DNA of 42,630 bases from Candidatus Poribacteria bacterium (GTDB lineage: Bacteria > Poribacteria > WGA-4E > WGA-3G): the NCBI GenBank assembly GCA_022824265.1, contig JAJEAG010000044.1, forward strand, positions 1 through 42,630, given 5' to 3'. Each line of letters opens with the position of its first letter. Position 1 is the stretch's first letter. A program made the translations under genes and the position numbers. The notes beneath the pieces were generated by a model that worked only from the letters and a program-made list of their open reading frames with translations, was not told the origin of the DNA and did not search any database. This document shows, piece by piece, positions 15,783 to 24,886 of the stretch.

Positions 15783-16538
15783 GTGGAAAACAAAATTGAA
15801 ATTGCCAATCTAAAGGTGTCTTACGGAGATACACAAGCTTTGAATGGCATTTCCTTGAATGTTCATCCCAACGAGATACTTGGAATCATAGGTCCAGCAC
15901 AATCAGGAAAAACAACACTGTTAAAGGTCATCAATCGCACTTTAGAATTCAATCAAGGAATTTCCGTTGAAGGCACTGTAAAGTTAGACGGTGTAGACAT
16001 AAATTCAATTGGTGATGTTTATGGGTTGCGTAGACGAATCGGTATGGTTCTTCCTTTGCCAGTGGGGTTGCCACTTACCATCTACGATAACGTTGCCTTC
16101 GCTCCAAGGACAGCAGGAATCCGAAATAAAGCAGAAATAGATGAAATCGTTGAACGATGTCTACAGCAAGCAGCATTATGGGATGAAGTTAAAGATAGAT
16201 TGGATTCTCTCGGAACAAAACTCTCAGGAGGGCAACAGCAACGGTTGACCATTGCACGCGCACTATCGCACCAACCTGAAGTTCTGTGTCTGGATGAATT
16301 CTCAATTGCTGTTGATCCGATTACAACGATGCGTATTGAAGATGTTCTAAAGACACTCAAAAACGAGATGACGATATTGCTCGTTACAAATTTAGTTCAA
16401 CAGGCGAAACGATTGGCTAATCGCACCGCGTTTATGCTAAACGGAGATCTAATTGAAATTGACGAAACAGATGTTATTTTCTCGGATAATCCTTCGAATC
16501 GATCCACCTATGACTATGTAAACGGGAACTTTGGGTAA
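15783..16538 (+). CDS. PstB-like ATPase 1 (signature intact, Q-loop and switch His lost)
   Basis: The 251-residue ATPase aligns along its length with PstB, which powers phosphate uptake by docking on PstCA. Walker A is GPAQSGKTT (37-45) and Walker B with the catalytic glutamate is LCLDE (168-172), but the usual proline after DE is F173. The signature LSGGQ (147-151) is intact. The Q-loop glutamine is P91 (GMVLP where PstB has GMVFQ), and the switch histidine is N203 (VTN for VTH). It starts at GTG 15783 with GAGG 7 nt upstream. PstB2 begins 20 nt downstream. On its own it should hydrolyse ATP poorly; see the heterodimer finding. Confidence 0.9.
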   Translation: MENKIEIANLKVSYGDTQALNGISLNVHPNEILGIIGPAQSGKTTLLKVINRTLEFNQGISVEGTVKLDGVDINSIGDVYGLRRRIGMVLPLPVGLPLTIYDNVAFAPRTAGIRNKAEIDEIVERCLQQAALWDEVKDRLDSLGTKLSGGQQQRLTIARALSHQPEVLCLDEFSIAVDPITTMRIEDVLKTLKNEMTILLVTNLVQQAKRLANRTAFMLNGDLIEIDETDVIFSDNPSNRSTYDYVNGNFG

Positions 16539-16558
16539 CGGGATAGAGGAGTATACAC

Positions 16559-17332
16559 TTGGAAACAAATAACTTCAGTATTGAAACAGAGAATCTTAGT
16601 CTCTGGTATGGTGATTTTCAGGCACTTATGGATGTAAGTGTGAAAATTCCCGATGGTAAAATCACTGGTCTTATTGGACCTTCTGGGTGTGGAAAAACGA
16701 CTCTTCTCCGCTGTTTTAACCGTGTAAATGAGCGATACGGCAACGTTACAACAAAGGGAGAAATAAAGATATTAGGTAAGAATATCTACGATTCGGATGT
16801 TTCACTGTTGGAGTTGAGAAAAACTGTGGGTATGGTATTTCAACGTCCAAACCCATTGCCAATATCAGTCTATGACAATATACTCTTCGGTTTACGGATA
16901 CATTCACAGTTTAGGAGTCTAACACGTACACAATCTGATGAAATCGTTGAAGAAGCATTAACCTCCGTTTTTCTATGGGATGATTTAAAGGATAAATTGA
17001 AAACACGAGCAACATCACTGCAACTTGAACAGCAACAGAAACTATGTATTGCCCGGTTGTTACCGTTGAAACCAAAGATAATCTTGATGGATGAACCTTG
17101 CTCAGCACTTGATGCCAAGGGCACACTTGCTGTTGAAGAACTGATGTCAGTCCTCGCTGGAACATATACTTTTTTAATTGTGACACATAATATGGCACAA
17201 GCACGACGAATTAGCGATGAGTGCATATATATGTTTCTTGGTGAGTTGATAGAACATCGGGAAACGCAAGCACTTTTTGAAACCCCTGAACATCCGAAAA
17301 CAGCAGATTATGTGCAAATGCGCTACGGATAG
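16559..17332 (+). CDS. PstB-like ATPase 2 (signature motif lost)
   Basis: This 257-residue PstB paralogue keeps Walker A GPSGCGKTT (40-48), the Q-loop Q95 (GMVFQRPNP), Walker B ILMDEP (175-180), the D-loop SALDA and the switch H210 (VTHNM). The ABC signature that should read LSGGQ is LQLEQ (154-158), followed by the usual QQ-KLCIAR. It therefore supplies a complete nucleotide-binding face but no functional signature face. The start is TTG 16559, with AGAGGAG 7-8 nt upstream. It is 20 nt after PstB1 and on the same transcript. By motif count it is the most PstB-like of the three on the Walker side. Confidence 0.9.
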   Translation: METNNFSIETENLSLWYGDFQALMDVSVKIPDGKITGLIGPSGCGKTTLLRCFNRVNERYGNVTTKGEIKILGKNIYDSDVSLLELRKTVGMVFQRPNPLPISVYDNILFGLRIHSQFRSLTRTQSDEIVEEALTSVFLWDDLKDKLKTRATSLQLEQQQKLCIARLLPLKPKIILMDEPCSALDAKGTLAVEELMSVLAGTYTFLIVTHNMAQARRISDECIYMFLGELIEHRETQALFETPEHPKTADYVQMRYG

Positions 17333-17427
17333 GTCAAATTCAACAATAAATCAAGAGATTTTTGTTCCCATACTTGTCCCTTACGCCTGTCCGATGCAAG
17401 CATTTCTTTAGAAAAAATGCTAATATC

Positions 17428-18156
17428 ATGAACAGGTCAAATCTGTTATATAATGTCATCGCTATAGTAATACTTGCATTAGTTTTATTTATGTTCTGGA
17501 ACTTCGCAGCATCAACGTCTTATGTTGAGGGTAAAATCACATCTGGCGGGGTAGTTATAGATACTTTGTCCACAATTTATGGGTATCTTTACGGAATGAT
17601 CCCGATATGTTGTGTTCTTATTCTCTTTAGTCTTGCAGTAGCATTTTACTTAGAAGAATGGTTATCACATAGATCTTGGCAGTATCGTATTATTGAACGG
17701 ATAATTGCAATTTTTGCATGTATTCCATCATTAGTATATGGCTTATTCTGTGCTTACTTTATAGTTGTCAAATCACAGCAGATTTCTTATCTCACGCTAA
17801 CAATTGCTGTTTTCTTCATTGTGGTTCCTGTTACAATTCGGACAACACAACAAGTGATTCAAAAAGTTGACTTATCTGTTCGTGAAGCGGCGTATGCTCT
17901 GGGTGCAAAGCGAATGCGTGTAATTGCTGACCATGTTATTCCAAACACCTTTCCGATGATATTGACAGGAATATTCACAACAATTTCACGAGTTCTTGCA
18001 ATTGCGGCACTATTTATTGTAATTTGCGGATGGAAAATCACTGAATCAAATTCAAAACATTCTTTTGATATTCCAAATAATGCTATTGTTCTTCTATCAT
18101 CCGCACTTCTGTTCAGTGTTATCTCATGTTTATTTGAAAAGAAAAAGTCTCTTTGA
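17428..18156 (+). CDS. extra PstA/PstC-like permease
   Basis: The 242-residue membrane protein (from ATG 17428) has about six spans and an EAA loop, SVREAAYALGAKRMRVIADH, with a following IP, so it is a PstA/PstC-type permease and diverges strongly from the first pair. Other recognisable elements are FACIPSLVYGLF (compare PstA GVPSIVHALF) and a final membrane span. It is shorter than PstA here (305). It lies between two pstB-like genes without a second permease partner, so it may form a homodimer or replace PstA or PstC in a variant channel. An in-frame TTG at 17362 would lengthen it, but that leader is not hydrophobic and has no good ribosome binding site. Confidence 0.75.
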   Translation: MNRSNLLYNVIAIVILALVLFMFWNFAASTSYVEGKITSGGVVIDTLSTIYGYLYGMIPICCVLILFSLAVAFYLEEWLSHRSWQYRIIERIIAIFACIPSLVYGLFCAYFIVVKSQQISYLTLTIAVFFIVVPVTIRTTQQVIQKVDLSVREAAYALGAKRMRVIADHVIPNTFPMILTGIFTTISRVLAIAALFIVICGWKITESNSKHSFDIPNNAIVLLSSALLFSVISCLFEKKKSL

Positions 18157-18236
18157 TAAAATAAAACAAGATTAAACTATAATCTTCATTGTCAGACACA
18201 GTTTCTTAACATTATTAAAATTGGATTTATTGAGGA

Positions 18237-19007
18237 ATGCCCCAACAAAGTAATCTTTCCACTCTTCACATAAGTGAATTGAATGTTTGGTATGGCAAAA
18301 ACCAGATTCTTAAAAACCTGACATTTGATGTGTTATCTAAGCAGGTTACAGCCTTTATTGGACCATCAAATTCTGGCAAAACTACTTTGGTGCGTTGTTT
18401 GAACCGCTTAAATGATTTGTCTGTGGATTTTAGACACACCGGAAATATACTTTTTAAGGGGAAGAATATTTATGCCTCAAAGATAAATGCATCCGAAATA
18501 ACTAAACAGATAGGGATGATTTTTCAAAAGCCGATCCCTTTCAGTAAATCAATATATGACAATGTTGCCTATGGTGTGCGTATAGATGGTATAAAAGATA
18601 CTATACAACTCGACGATATTGTTGAGGATAGTCTTAGGAAGGCGCAGCTATGGGATGAGGTTTGTGACAACCTGCAATCTTCTCCTGATATTCTTTCTAA
18701 CGGGCAACAGCAACAACTATGTGTTGCTCGTGCATTAGCAGGTAATCCAGAGGTGCTAATTTTTGATGAACCGTGTGAACAACTGGACGCTACTGAAACC
18801 CCTAAATTGGAAGCAATAGTTCAGAGCCTAAAAACCCAATATACGTTAATCTTTGTTACCAACAAGAGAAGACAAGCAGCACGCGTATCAGACGTGGCTG
18901 GTTTCCTTTGTTGTGGTGAGTTGGTAGAATTCGGACAAACAGAACAGATTTTTACGAACCCAAAGGATAAACGGACTGAGGACTATGTTACAGGTAGATT
19001 GGGTTAA
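18237..19007 (+). CDS. PstB-like ATPase 3 (switch His lost, signature LSNGQ)
   Basis: The 256-residue PstB paralogue has Walker A GPSNSGKTT (42-50), Q-loop Q97 (GMIFQKP), Walker B LIFDEP (174-179) and D-loop EQLDA. The signature is LSNGQ (153-157), one step from LSGGQ, and the switch histidine is N209 (VTN). The Walker A site looks able to bind ATP, but without the histidine hydrolysis should be impaired. The ATG at 18237 is immediately preceded by GAGGA, an unusually tight spacing. It lies 80 nt after the extra permease gene and 22 nt before phoU. Confidence 0.88.
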   Translation: MPQQSNLSTLHISELNVWYGKNQILKNLTFDVLSKQVTAFIGPSNSGKTTLVRCLNRLNDLSVDFRHTGNILFKGKNIYASKINASEITKQIGMIFQKPIPFSKSIYDNVAYGVRIDGIKDTIQLDDIVEDSLRKAQLWDEVCDNLQSSPDILSNGQQQQLCVARALAGNPEVLIFDEPCEQLDATETPKLEAIVQSLKTQYTLIFVTNKRRQAARVSDVAGFLCCGELVEFGQTEQIFTNPKDKRTEDYVTGRLG

Positions 19008-19029
19008 GATAAATTGTAAGGAAGTTTAG

Positions 19030-19692
19030 ATGCAACATTACCTTGAATCAGAACTCAAAGAACTTCAGCACCAACTCCTTAAAATGGGTGGAATAGCGGA
19101 AAACATGTTGCGAGATGCTATTCAATCAGTTTTAAATCGTAATGAGGATCTGGCTCTACGGGTTATCGCAATCGATGATACAGTTGACAAGCTTGAGAAC
19201 GAAATTGAAGCGAGATGTATCCAGCTCATTGCACGCCACCAACCTGTAGCCTTTGAATTGCGGTATCTGACGATGGCAATGAAGGTAAACCGAAATATTG
19301 AAAGGTTAGCCGACAAATGTGTCTCTATTGCAAGACGTAGTCTTGAACTGTTGGAATTTCCGCCAATGCAGCCCTTCGTTGATCTCCCATCTATAACCCT
19401 AATTATACAAGAGATGGTAAAGGATGCACTTGATGCTTTGGTCAATCGAAACGCCGAACTTGCGAGAGAACTCAGAGAACGTGATGGCAAAGTTAATACT
19501 ATATACGAACAAATGGTCCGTGAACTATGCACTCTTTTGACTGACCAACCGCAACTCATACAAACCGGTATCAGTCATCTACTTCTTTTTCGTCATTTAG
19601 AACGAGTCGGCGACCTTGCAGCAAATATCGGTGAAGAGGTATATTACCTCGTTGAAGGTGAGGTAATTCGGCATACAAACATCCCTCGATAG
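19030..19692 (+). CDS. phoU: phosphate signalling complex protein PhoU
   Basis: The 220-residue protein is all-helical with two PhoU repeats (about 10-100 and 115-210). It carries the repeat hallmarks DDTVDKLENEIE (about 49-60) and RNIERLADKCVSIAR (about 88-102), with HLERVGDLAANIGE in the second repeat. PhoU binds the Pst transporter and a sensor kinase to signal phosphate sufficiency and restrain uptake, on the cytoplasmic side. GTAAGGAAG precedes the ATG. It is the last gene of the pst operon and converges with the mechanosensitive channel gene. No phoR/phoB pair is in the window. Confidence 0.95.
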   Translation: MQHYLESELKELQHQLLKMGGIAENMLRDAIQSVLNRNEDLALRVIAIDDTVDKLENEIEARCIQLIARHQPVAFELRYLTMAMKVNRNIERLADKCVSIARRSLELLEFPPMQPFVDLPSITLIIQEMVKDALDALVNRNAELARELRERDGKVNTIYEQMVRELCTLLTDQPQLIQTGISHLLLFRHLERVGDLAANIGEEVYYLVEGEVIRHTNIPR

Positions 19693-19722
19693 ACCGTTTA
19701 AACGCTAATGAAATAATTGCTG

Positions 19723-20949
19723 TTAATCGTCCTTTGGATAAAAATGTACATCTCTTTGTGGGAATGGGATTCTGATGTCATATTCCTTGAACTTTTCCCA
19801 AATCATAAAATGCAAGTCACTTGCTACATCAAATCGCTTGAACGAGTCTTGAATCCATGCCAATAGTTCAAAATCTAAAGATGATTCACCAAAATTAGTA
19901 AACCGGACAAAAGGGGCTGTGACGTTCTCCATATTACTTGTCGGTTCTTTTATCACTTCAGGATGTTCGTGTGCCACCTCAATCAGTGCTTTTCTGACAA
20001 GTTCTACGTCTGAACCGTATGAGACACCGACTGGAACATGAACACGGAACCGATAATTGTAGTGTGTGAGATTATGTACGGGTTCAGTAACCAATTGTGA
20101 ATTTGGAACAATTACCTCCTTTTCATCAAGTGAAATAATGACTGTTGAACGGAGATTGATACTACTCACTCTACCGAATATATTAACGTCTATTATTTCT
20201 ACTAAATCCCCAATTTTGATGGGTCGTTCAAAAATCAGAATCAATCCTGCTAACAAATTGGCAACCGTATTCTGTAAACCGAAACCGATACCGATACTCA
20301 ACCCACCAAAAATAATCGCTAAACTTGTGAAGCTTATTCCAAGGGTATTGAGACTGATTAGAACACCCAATGTAATAAGTATAAAGTGGAAAAACCGAAG
20401 TATGATGAATTGCGTATGTCTATCAATTTGGAATCCTTGTAATACTTGTCGCTGAAGGACTAATTGCGCGTACTTTGACAGAACATACATTCCGAAGATG
20501 ATAGCAAATCCATAAAAAATGCTTGCTAAGGTTAATCTCTGTGCATCGCTATCAACTGTTTCAGTTTTTCTACCAAGTAGAGTTTGGAATAACGAAGAAA
20601 GCCCAGTAGATTCTTCAGACTTTTGTGTTGTTTGGAATAGTTCCGCAATTGGATAGTTAAATATCTTACCAAATAGTCCTGTACTAATTTGGGCAACGTT
20701 GAATGCAACCGCTATACCAATCACCAAGATTATTAGAAAAAGAATGGCAAGCAATCGGTTTACGAAATTCTGTGTTAAATTCAACCGATCAAATAGACGA
20801 CGTAACCATCTCCGTAAATAACCAGCAACCACCACCGATGCAACCAAAATAGCGGCAAACACTACAATTTGCCAGACTTTAATGTCATTATCCAAAGTGA
20901 TAACGGTTATTTCGAACAGGTCACCTATCTGTTGTATCAATTCATCCAT
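19723..20949 (-). CDS. MscS-family mechanosensitive ion channel
   Basis: The 408-residue protein has a first membrane span at about 26-45, further spans at about 65-85, 138-160 and 180-200, and the MscS pore helix and beta domain near 205-300 (FGGLSIGIGFGLQNTVANLL, FERPIKIGDLVEI). It ends in the alpha-beta vestibule domain. It should open under membrane tension and release small solutes during osmotic down-shock. A glycine/alanine-rich TM3 is present. The start at 20949 follows the decayed transporter fragment. It converges with phoU (30 bp gap). Confidence 0.93.
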   Translation of the reverse strand: MDELIQQIGDLFEITVITLDNDIKVWQIVVFAAILVASVVVAGYLRRWLRRLFDRLNLTQNFVNRLLAILFLIILVIGIAVAFNVAQISTGLFGKIFNYPIAELFQTTQKSEESTGLSSLFQTLLGRKTETVDSDAQRLTLASIFYGFAIIFGMYVLSKYAQLVLQRQVLQGFQIDRHTQFIILRFFHFILITLGVLISLNTLGISFTSLAIIFGGLSIGIGFGLQNTVANLLAGLILIFERPIKIGDLVEIIDVNIFGRVSSINLRSTVIISLDEKEVIVPNSQLVTEPVHNLTHYNYRFRVHVPVGVSYGSDVELVRKALIEVAHEHPEVIKEPTSNMENVTAPFVRFTNFGESSLDFELLAWIQDSFKRFDVASDLHFMIWEKFKEYDIRIPFPQRDVHFYPKDD

Positions 20950-20964
20950 CTGATGTTATCTCAC

Positions 20965-21113
20965 TTATCTACTGCAATCTGCTCAATAGAATGAATCTAA
21001 ATGACATCGTTAACATTTTGGAAATGTTGCAGTACGGCAGTTAATCGGCAGAATTTATGTCTTCTGCCATAAGTTCAAAGATCGCTAAATCTACCTGTGT
21101 TGATCTATGTACA
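20965..21113 (-). pseudogene. decayed copy of the cation-chloride cotransporter 3' end
   Basis: This non-coding stretch aligns with the last 160 bp or so of the cotransporter gene at 22451-22610. Read on the minus strand it gives HRSTQVDLAIF, AEDINS, a stop, then after a frame change VLQHFQNVNDV, a stop and IHSIEQIAVD. The intact gene has HRSAQADLVIY, AEDINS, VLQRFQDVNDV and VHSIEQIAID at the same places. It is a relic of a second transporter gene or of a partial duplication, with CorA now lying between the copies. Confidence 0.8.
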
Positions 21114-21216
21114 ACCTATTACACCCATGATTCTTAGTTCTCATAATTAGTACTTTGTCAACGAATACTTCTAACCTAACATACAGAAACTAATTTATAC
21201 ATTTCAAGTTCAGAAT

Positions 21217-22293
21217 TTAGAGCCATTTCTTAACTTTGAAAAAGATAAACATTGTAATACCAATAAGGACCATTACAGATAATACAACTGGATATCCCCA
21301 TGGTATTTCAAGTTCAGGCATAACTTTAAAATTCATACCGTAAATACCTGCAATGAAGGTCAGAGGTATGAAGAATGTGGCAACTACTGTCAATACCTTC
21401 ATTACTTCATTCATTTTATGATTTAGTGCAGAACTATAAGTATCAAACAAACCTGATGCACATATCCGTAACGTATCCAATGAATGAATTAATTGGTTTA
21501 GATGATCATATACATCTTTGTAATAGAGGTCAATATCTCCTTTGAGTATAGGAATTTCTTCACTTAATACTTCCTCTATTACATCGCGTAGTGGAATTAT
21601 AGGTTTACGAAGTAATAGAACTTGTCCCCTTAAATTATTGATTTTTTTTAGTATTTCAGGTGTGGGGTTAGTTATAGTTTCTTCTTCTATTGTTTCAATT
21701 TGATCGCTAATTTGCTCTATCACGACAAAGTAATTGTCAACGATTAGATCAATCAATGCGTAGGCAAGATATCCAGACTGCATCATCCGAATTCTACCTT
21801 GTTGATTTTCAATCCTATCGTGGATAGGTTTAAATAACTTTTCTCCACTTTCTTGGATTAAAATAACGTGGCTTTGACCGATGATCAAATTTATTTGTAT
21901 GTCAGATACACTATACGTCTCAGGATTATAACTTAGACCTTTGAGTATAATGTATGTATATTCATCAAATACCTCTATCTTGGGAAGTTGAGTCGGATTC
22001 ATAATGTCTTCAAGGACAAGTGAGTTGATATCAAAGTGTTCACCAACCTCTCTGATGAAATTCTCCTCATGGATTCCTTGAATATATATCCATGTTACTG
22101 TTTCAGCATTCTTAAATGTCTCACATTCCTCAATCATTTCAATAATGTTTTCATGATAATACGACTCATTATAATCAATTTGGGTAATCTGGGTTGGTTC
22201 TGTCCGTTCATCACCGACATAAACAAGAGTTCCAGGAGGCAGTCCAACCTTATGAGAATATCTATTGAATAGATTAGATAGTGGGTTTTTCAA
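21217..22293 (-). CDS. corA: CorA-type magnesium/divalent cation transporter
   Basis: The 358-residue protein has a long cytoplasmic alpha-beta N-terminal domain and two C-terminal spans. The CorA hallmark GMN is at residues 319-321 (AGIYGMNF) after the first span, FFIPLTFIAGI. It forms a pentameric channel for Mg2+ in the inner membrane. TTG 22293 is preferred as start (GGGAG about 11 nt upstream, giving MKNPLSNLF, like other CorA proteins); the frame could also open at TTG 22314. A good promoter is centred near 22360. Length and motif fit the family. Confidence 0.93.
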   Translation of the reverse strand: MKNPLSNLFNRYSHKVGLPPGTLVYVGDERTEPTQITQIDYNESYYHENIIEMIEECETFKNAETVTWIYIQGIHEENFIREVGEHFDINSLVLEDIMNPTQLPKIEVFDEYTYIILKGLSYNPETYSVSDIQINLIIGQSHVILIQESGEKLFKPIHDRIENQQGRIRMMQSGYLAYALIDLIVDNYFVVIEQISDQIETIEEETITNPTPEILKKINNLRGQVLLLRKPIIPLRDVIEEVLSEEIPILKGDIDLYYKDVYDHLNQLIHSLDTLRICASGLFDTYSSALNHKMNEVMKVLTVVATFFIPLTFIAGIYGMNFKVMPELEIPWGYPVVLSVMVLIGITMFIFFKVKKWL

Positions 22294-22346
22294 TTGATTA
22301 GTGTCTCCCAACAATTGGATCCAGTGATAGTAAGATGGTAATTTGC

Positions 22347-22374
22347 ATTATACTGTGTCATTTTTGTCTTTCAA
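22347..22374 (-). promoter_or_regulatory. sigma70 promoter for corA
   Basis: On the minus strand, TTGAAA (22374-22369), a 16-nt spacer and a perfect TATAAT (22352-22347) lie about 55 nt before the corA start. No riboswitch-like structure was recognised in the short leader. Confidence 0.6.
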
Positions 22375-22450
22375 TAGAAATAGTGGAGGTTATCAATACT
22401 ATATCTTGATTAGTAATGGGTTTAACATCCTGTGAAAATGTTGGCAGATT

Positions 22451-24766
22451 CTAATCAATTGCAATCTGTTCAATAGAATGAACGAATAAGACATCATTAA
22501 CATCTTGGAAACGTTGCAGTACGTCTGTCAAGCGGTCGGAATTTATGTCTTCTGCTGTTATGCCGTAGATTACCAAATCTGCTTGAGCGGATCTATGTGC
22601 TACTTCTTGTTCTAATCCTTCCTCACTATCATAAGGTACAGAGGTGACATTCTGCATAGAAATAGGAAGTCTTCCTTCTTTGATAACATCTGAGAGTCTG
22701 TTAGCATCCAATTCAGCTTCCCAAGAACCGGAACATGCAAATAGACGGATCTTGGCACGTTTCCATTCAGGATGTCCCACAAGTATATATGCCAGCAACA
22801 ACATCATAGGCACATTGCTGATATTGTCATCGGTTACCCATACATGTATAGAGGAACGGTATCCAAAACGGTATTTCGTTGAACGTAGGATAAGGACATT
22901 GAATAGAGATGCAACAGCAAGTTGTGTGCCGAGTTTAACTTCGTCTATTTCTTCAGGATGGTTTTTATCGAATTCCAGTAGGATGGAGTTATTTGGCAAA
23001 CCACTAATCCCAGGCATCTGGAGAGCGTGAGCCAAGGCAAGAGGGAAGGTTGGACAAATAAGCGAATCTACAAAGATACCAGCACCACTTGCCTCAGATT
23101 GTTGAATTAATGCTTCAACATGAATACGTGCAGTAATTTCTTCTGTAAAAGAATATTCTCCAGGGAAAAATTGGATAAAGTGTCCAAATCCTTGTCTATG
23201 GCATATCCAACGTAGGAGGTCAAAATGACCGAGACGTCGTTCTCCGAATTGTGTTATCGCAACGATGGAAGGTCGCCAACCACTGTCGGATGCACCTGCT
23301 CTGCTTTTCTGTAGTGTCGTCTGAAGCCATCTTGTTAATTGAAACATCGTCCCTTGAAATATACCTGTGATACCGAGAGGTTCACGGTTTCCGCGACGAA
23401 GTCCAATATAGATTGCGAGCATGATAAATATTGAAAGGGATGCATAGAACACATCTATCTGGAGCATCATTAAACCGCACATTACGGTTCCTAAGAGTGA
23501 TACATACCATCGTGAATGGAATGTTGGTCGGTAAGATGGATTTCCTGCAAAATGTTCAAGAAATGACACAATGCATAATGCGCCATAAGTAACAAGAAAG
23601 AACATGGTTAGAATCCGAGCGATGAAGTTTAGTTCTCCAATAGCAACGAACACCAGTGCAACTGCACCAGAGACGAAAGTTGCGGGAATCGGTTCTTGAC
23701 TTTTTCCTACACCTGTTCGCATGAGCCGGTTTAAACCTGGTATGGGTAAAACGTCGTCTCTTCCAAGTGCTTGCAGTGTTCTGGGAGCAATCATAATAGA
23801 ACCGAGTGCTGATGATAACGATGCTGCACCTAATCCAATAAATATTGCTGGTCCCCAAGCAGAGATTTTTGCCATTATAAATGGGTCATTCGCAAGAAAT
23901 TCAGGTAATGCACTTTGACATAGCTTAAATGCCACAAATATATATATAACCATACCAGCAAGTGTAGCACTGATAGTTCCAAGTGGGATACTCCGTTGTG
24001 GATTCTTCAAATCACCGGATAACCCTAAACCAGCAATCATCCCTGTAAAGGCAGGAAAACAGATAGCAAATACTTTACCAAAAGAATCAGCACCATCCTT
24101 TATTCCTTCCGTGATATTTAATGTTTCAGGACGAAATGGCACCTCGACCCCTTCAACCAATATGGTAGTACCTGGATTTCCAAGAAAAAATGTAGTAAGT
24201 GATACAGTCAGAATTCCACAGATCAACCATAACATTGAAACCCCAATGTTGGCACCTTTCGTCAACATAATGATGATAAGAATCAATGTGCCTGGGATGC
24301 TGATCCACCGGACATCAATAGCTTCCTTAAAGAATTCTGGATATTTTGCTACAAACATATCTAGTACAGGTTGAAAAGCTTCGGCAAATGCGACCATGTA
24401 AAATGCTATTGAAATTGCTTGCGAAATATACAGTGCTATTCCAATAGTACCACCGATACTTGTTCCGAATGAACGGCTAACGATATAGTAGGCACCACCA
24501 CCAGCAACTCTACGGTTTGTTGCTACTTCTGAAACGGCAAGTACTGTTGGAATAGTTACCAGATGTCCAAGCACAATGATCGCAAGACTTTTCAAAAACC
24601 CGACATGACCTACTGCATAACCGAACCGTAGGAATAGTATTGCCCCCAATATAGTACTTATTGAGGCAAGAAAGACAGGAGCAGTACCAAATCCATGTCC
24701 ATGTTGTTCAACACCATTGTTCCAATCAGAACCCGACTGATTTGGTTGTTTCAATTTCGAAAACAT
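22451..24766 (-). CDS. SLC12-type cation-chloride cotransporter / APC-superfamily permease
   Basis: The 771-residue protein opens with the cation-chloride cotransporter signature around TAPVFLASISTILGAILFLR (about 28-47) and VAGGGAYYIVSRSFG (about 88-102). About twelve spans follow to about residue 465, then a soluble C-terminal domain (about 480-771) like that of SLC12 proteins. Members co-transport K+ and/or Na+ with Cl-; some bacterial homologues are annotated as amino-acid permeases. The ion set cannot be told from sequence. The ATG at 24766 has GAAGGAA 8 nt upstream. It sits beside CorA, MscS and the K+ channel in an ion-homeostasis stretch. A degraded copy of its 3' end occurs at 20965-21113. 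Confidence 0.88.
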   Translation of the reverse strand: MFSKLKQPNQSGSDWNNGVEQHGHGFGTAPVFLASISTILGAILFLRFGYAVGHVGFLKSLAIIVLGHLVTIPTVLAVSEVATNRRVAGGGAYYIVSRSFGTSIGGTIGIALYISQAISIAFYMVAFAEAFQPVLDMFVAKYPEFFKEAIDVRWISIPGTLILIIIMLTKGANIGVSMLWLICGILTVSLTTFFLGNPGTTILVEGVEVPFRPETLNITEGIKDGADSFGKVFAICFPAFTGMIAGLGLSGDLKNPQRSIPLGTISATLAGMVIYIFVAFKLCQSALPEFLANDPFIMAKISAWGPAIFIGLGAASLSSALGSIMIAPRTLQALGRDDVLPIPGLNRLMRTGVGKSQEPIPATFVSGAVALVFVAIGELNFIARILTMFFLVTYGALCIVSFLEHFAGNPSYRPTFHSRWYVSLLGTVMCGLMMLQIDVFYASLSIFIMLAIYIGLRRGNREPLGITGIFQGTMFQLTRWLQTTLQKSRAGASDSGWRPSIVAITQFGERRLGHFDLLRWICHRQGFGHFIQFFPGEYSFTEEITARIHVEALIQQSEASGAGIFVDSLICPTFPLALAHALQMPGISGLPNNSILLEFDKNHPEEIDEVKLGTQLAVASLFNVLILRSTKYRFGYRSSIHVWVTDDNISNVPMMLLLAYILVGHPEWKRAKIRLFACSGSWEAELDANRLSDVIKEGRLPISMQNVTSVPYDSEEGLEQEVAHRSAQADLVIYGITAEDINSDRLTDVLQRFQDVNDVLFVHSIEQIAID

Positions 24767-24886
24767 ATTATGATTCCTTCAGCAAAGTGCTGATAACTTA
24801 ATCATGATTTCAACTGCAATGTCCCACAAGCATTATGACTTTATGTCAAGGAGATTGATATGATAATATAGGAAATACAGTTTAGG

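Noticed and set aside
15783-19007. three pstB copies explained as frameshift artefacts
   Set aside because: All three frames are full length and the changed motif residues are in-frame substitutions within well-aligned flanks.
9284-19692. phage, defence or mobile island
   Set aside because: The run consists of phosphate and ion transport genes; no integrase, transposase, toxin or defence domain is visible.
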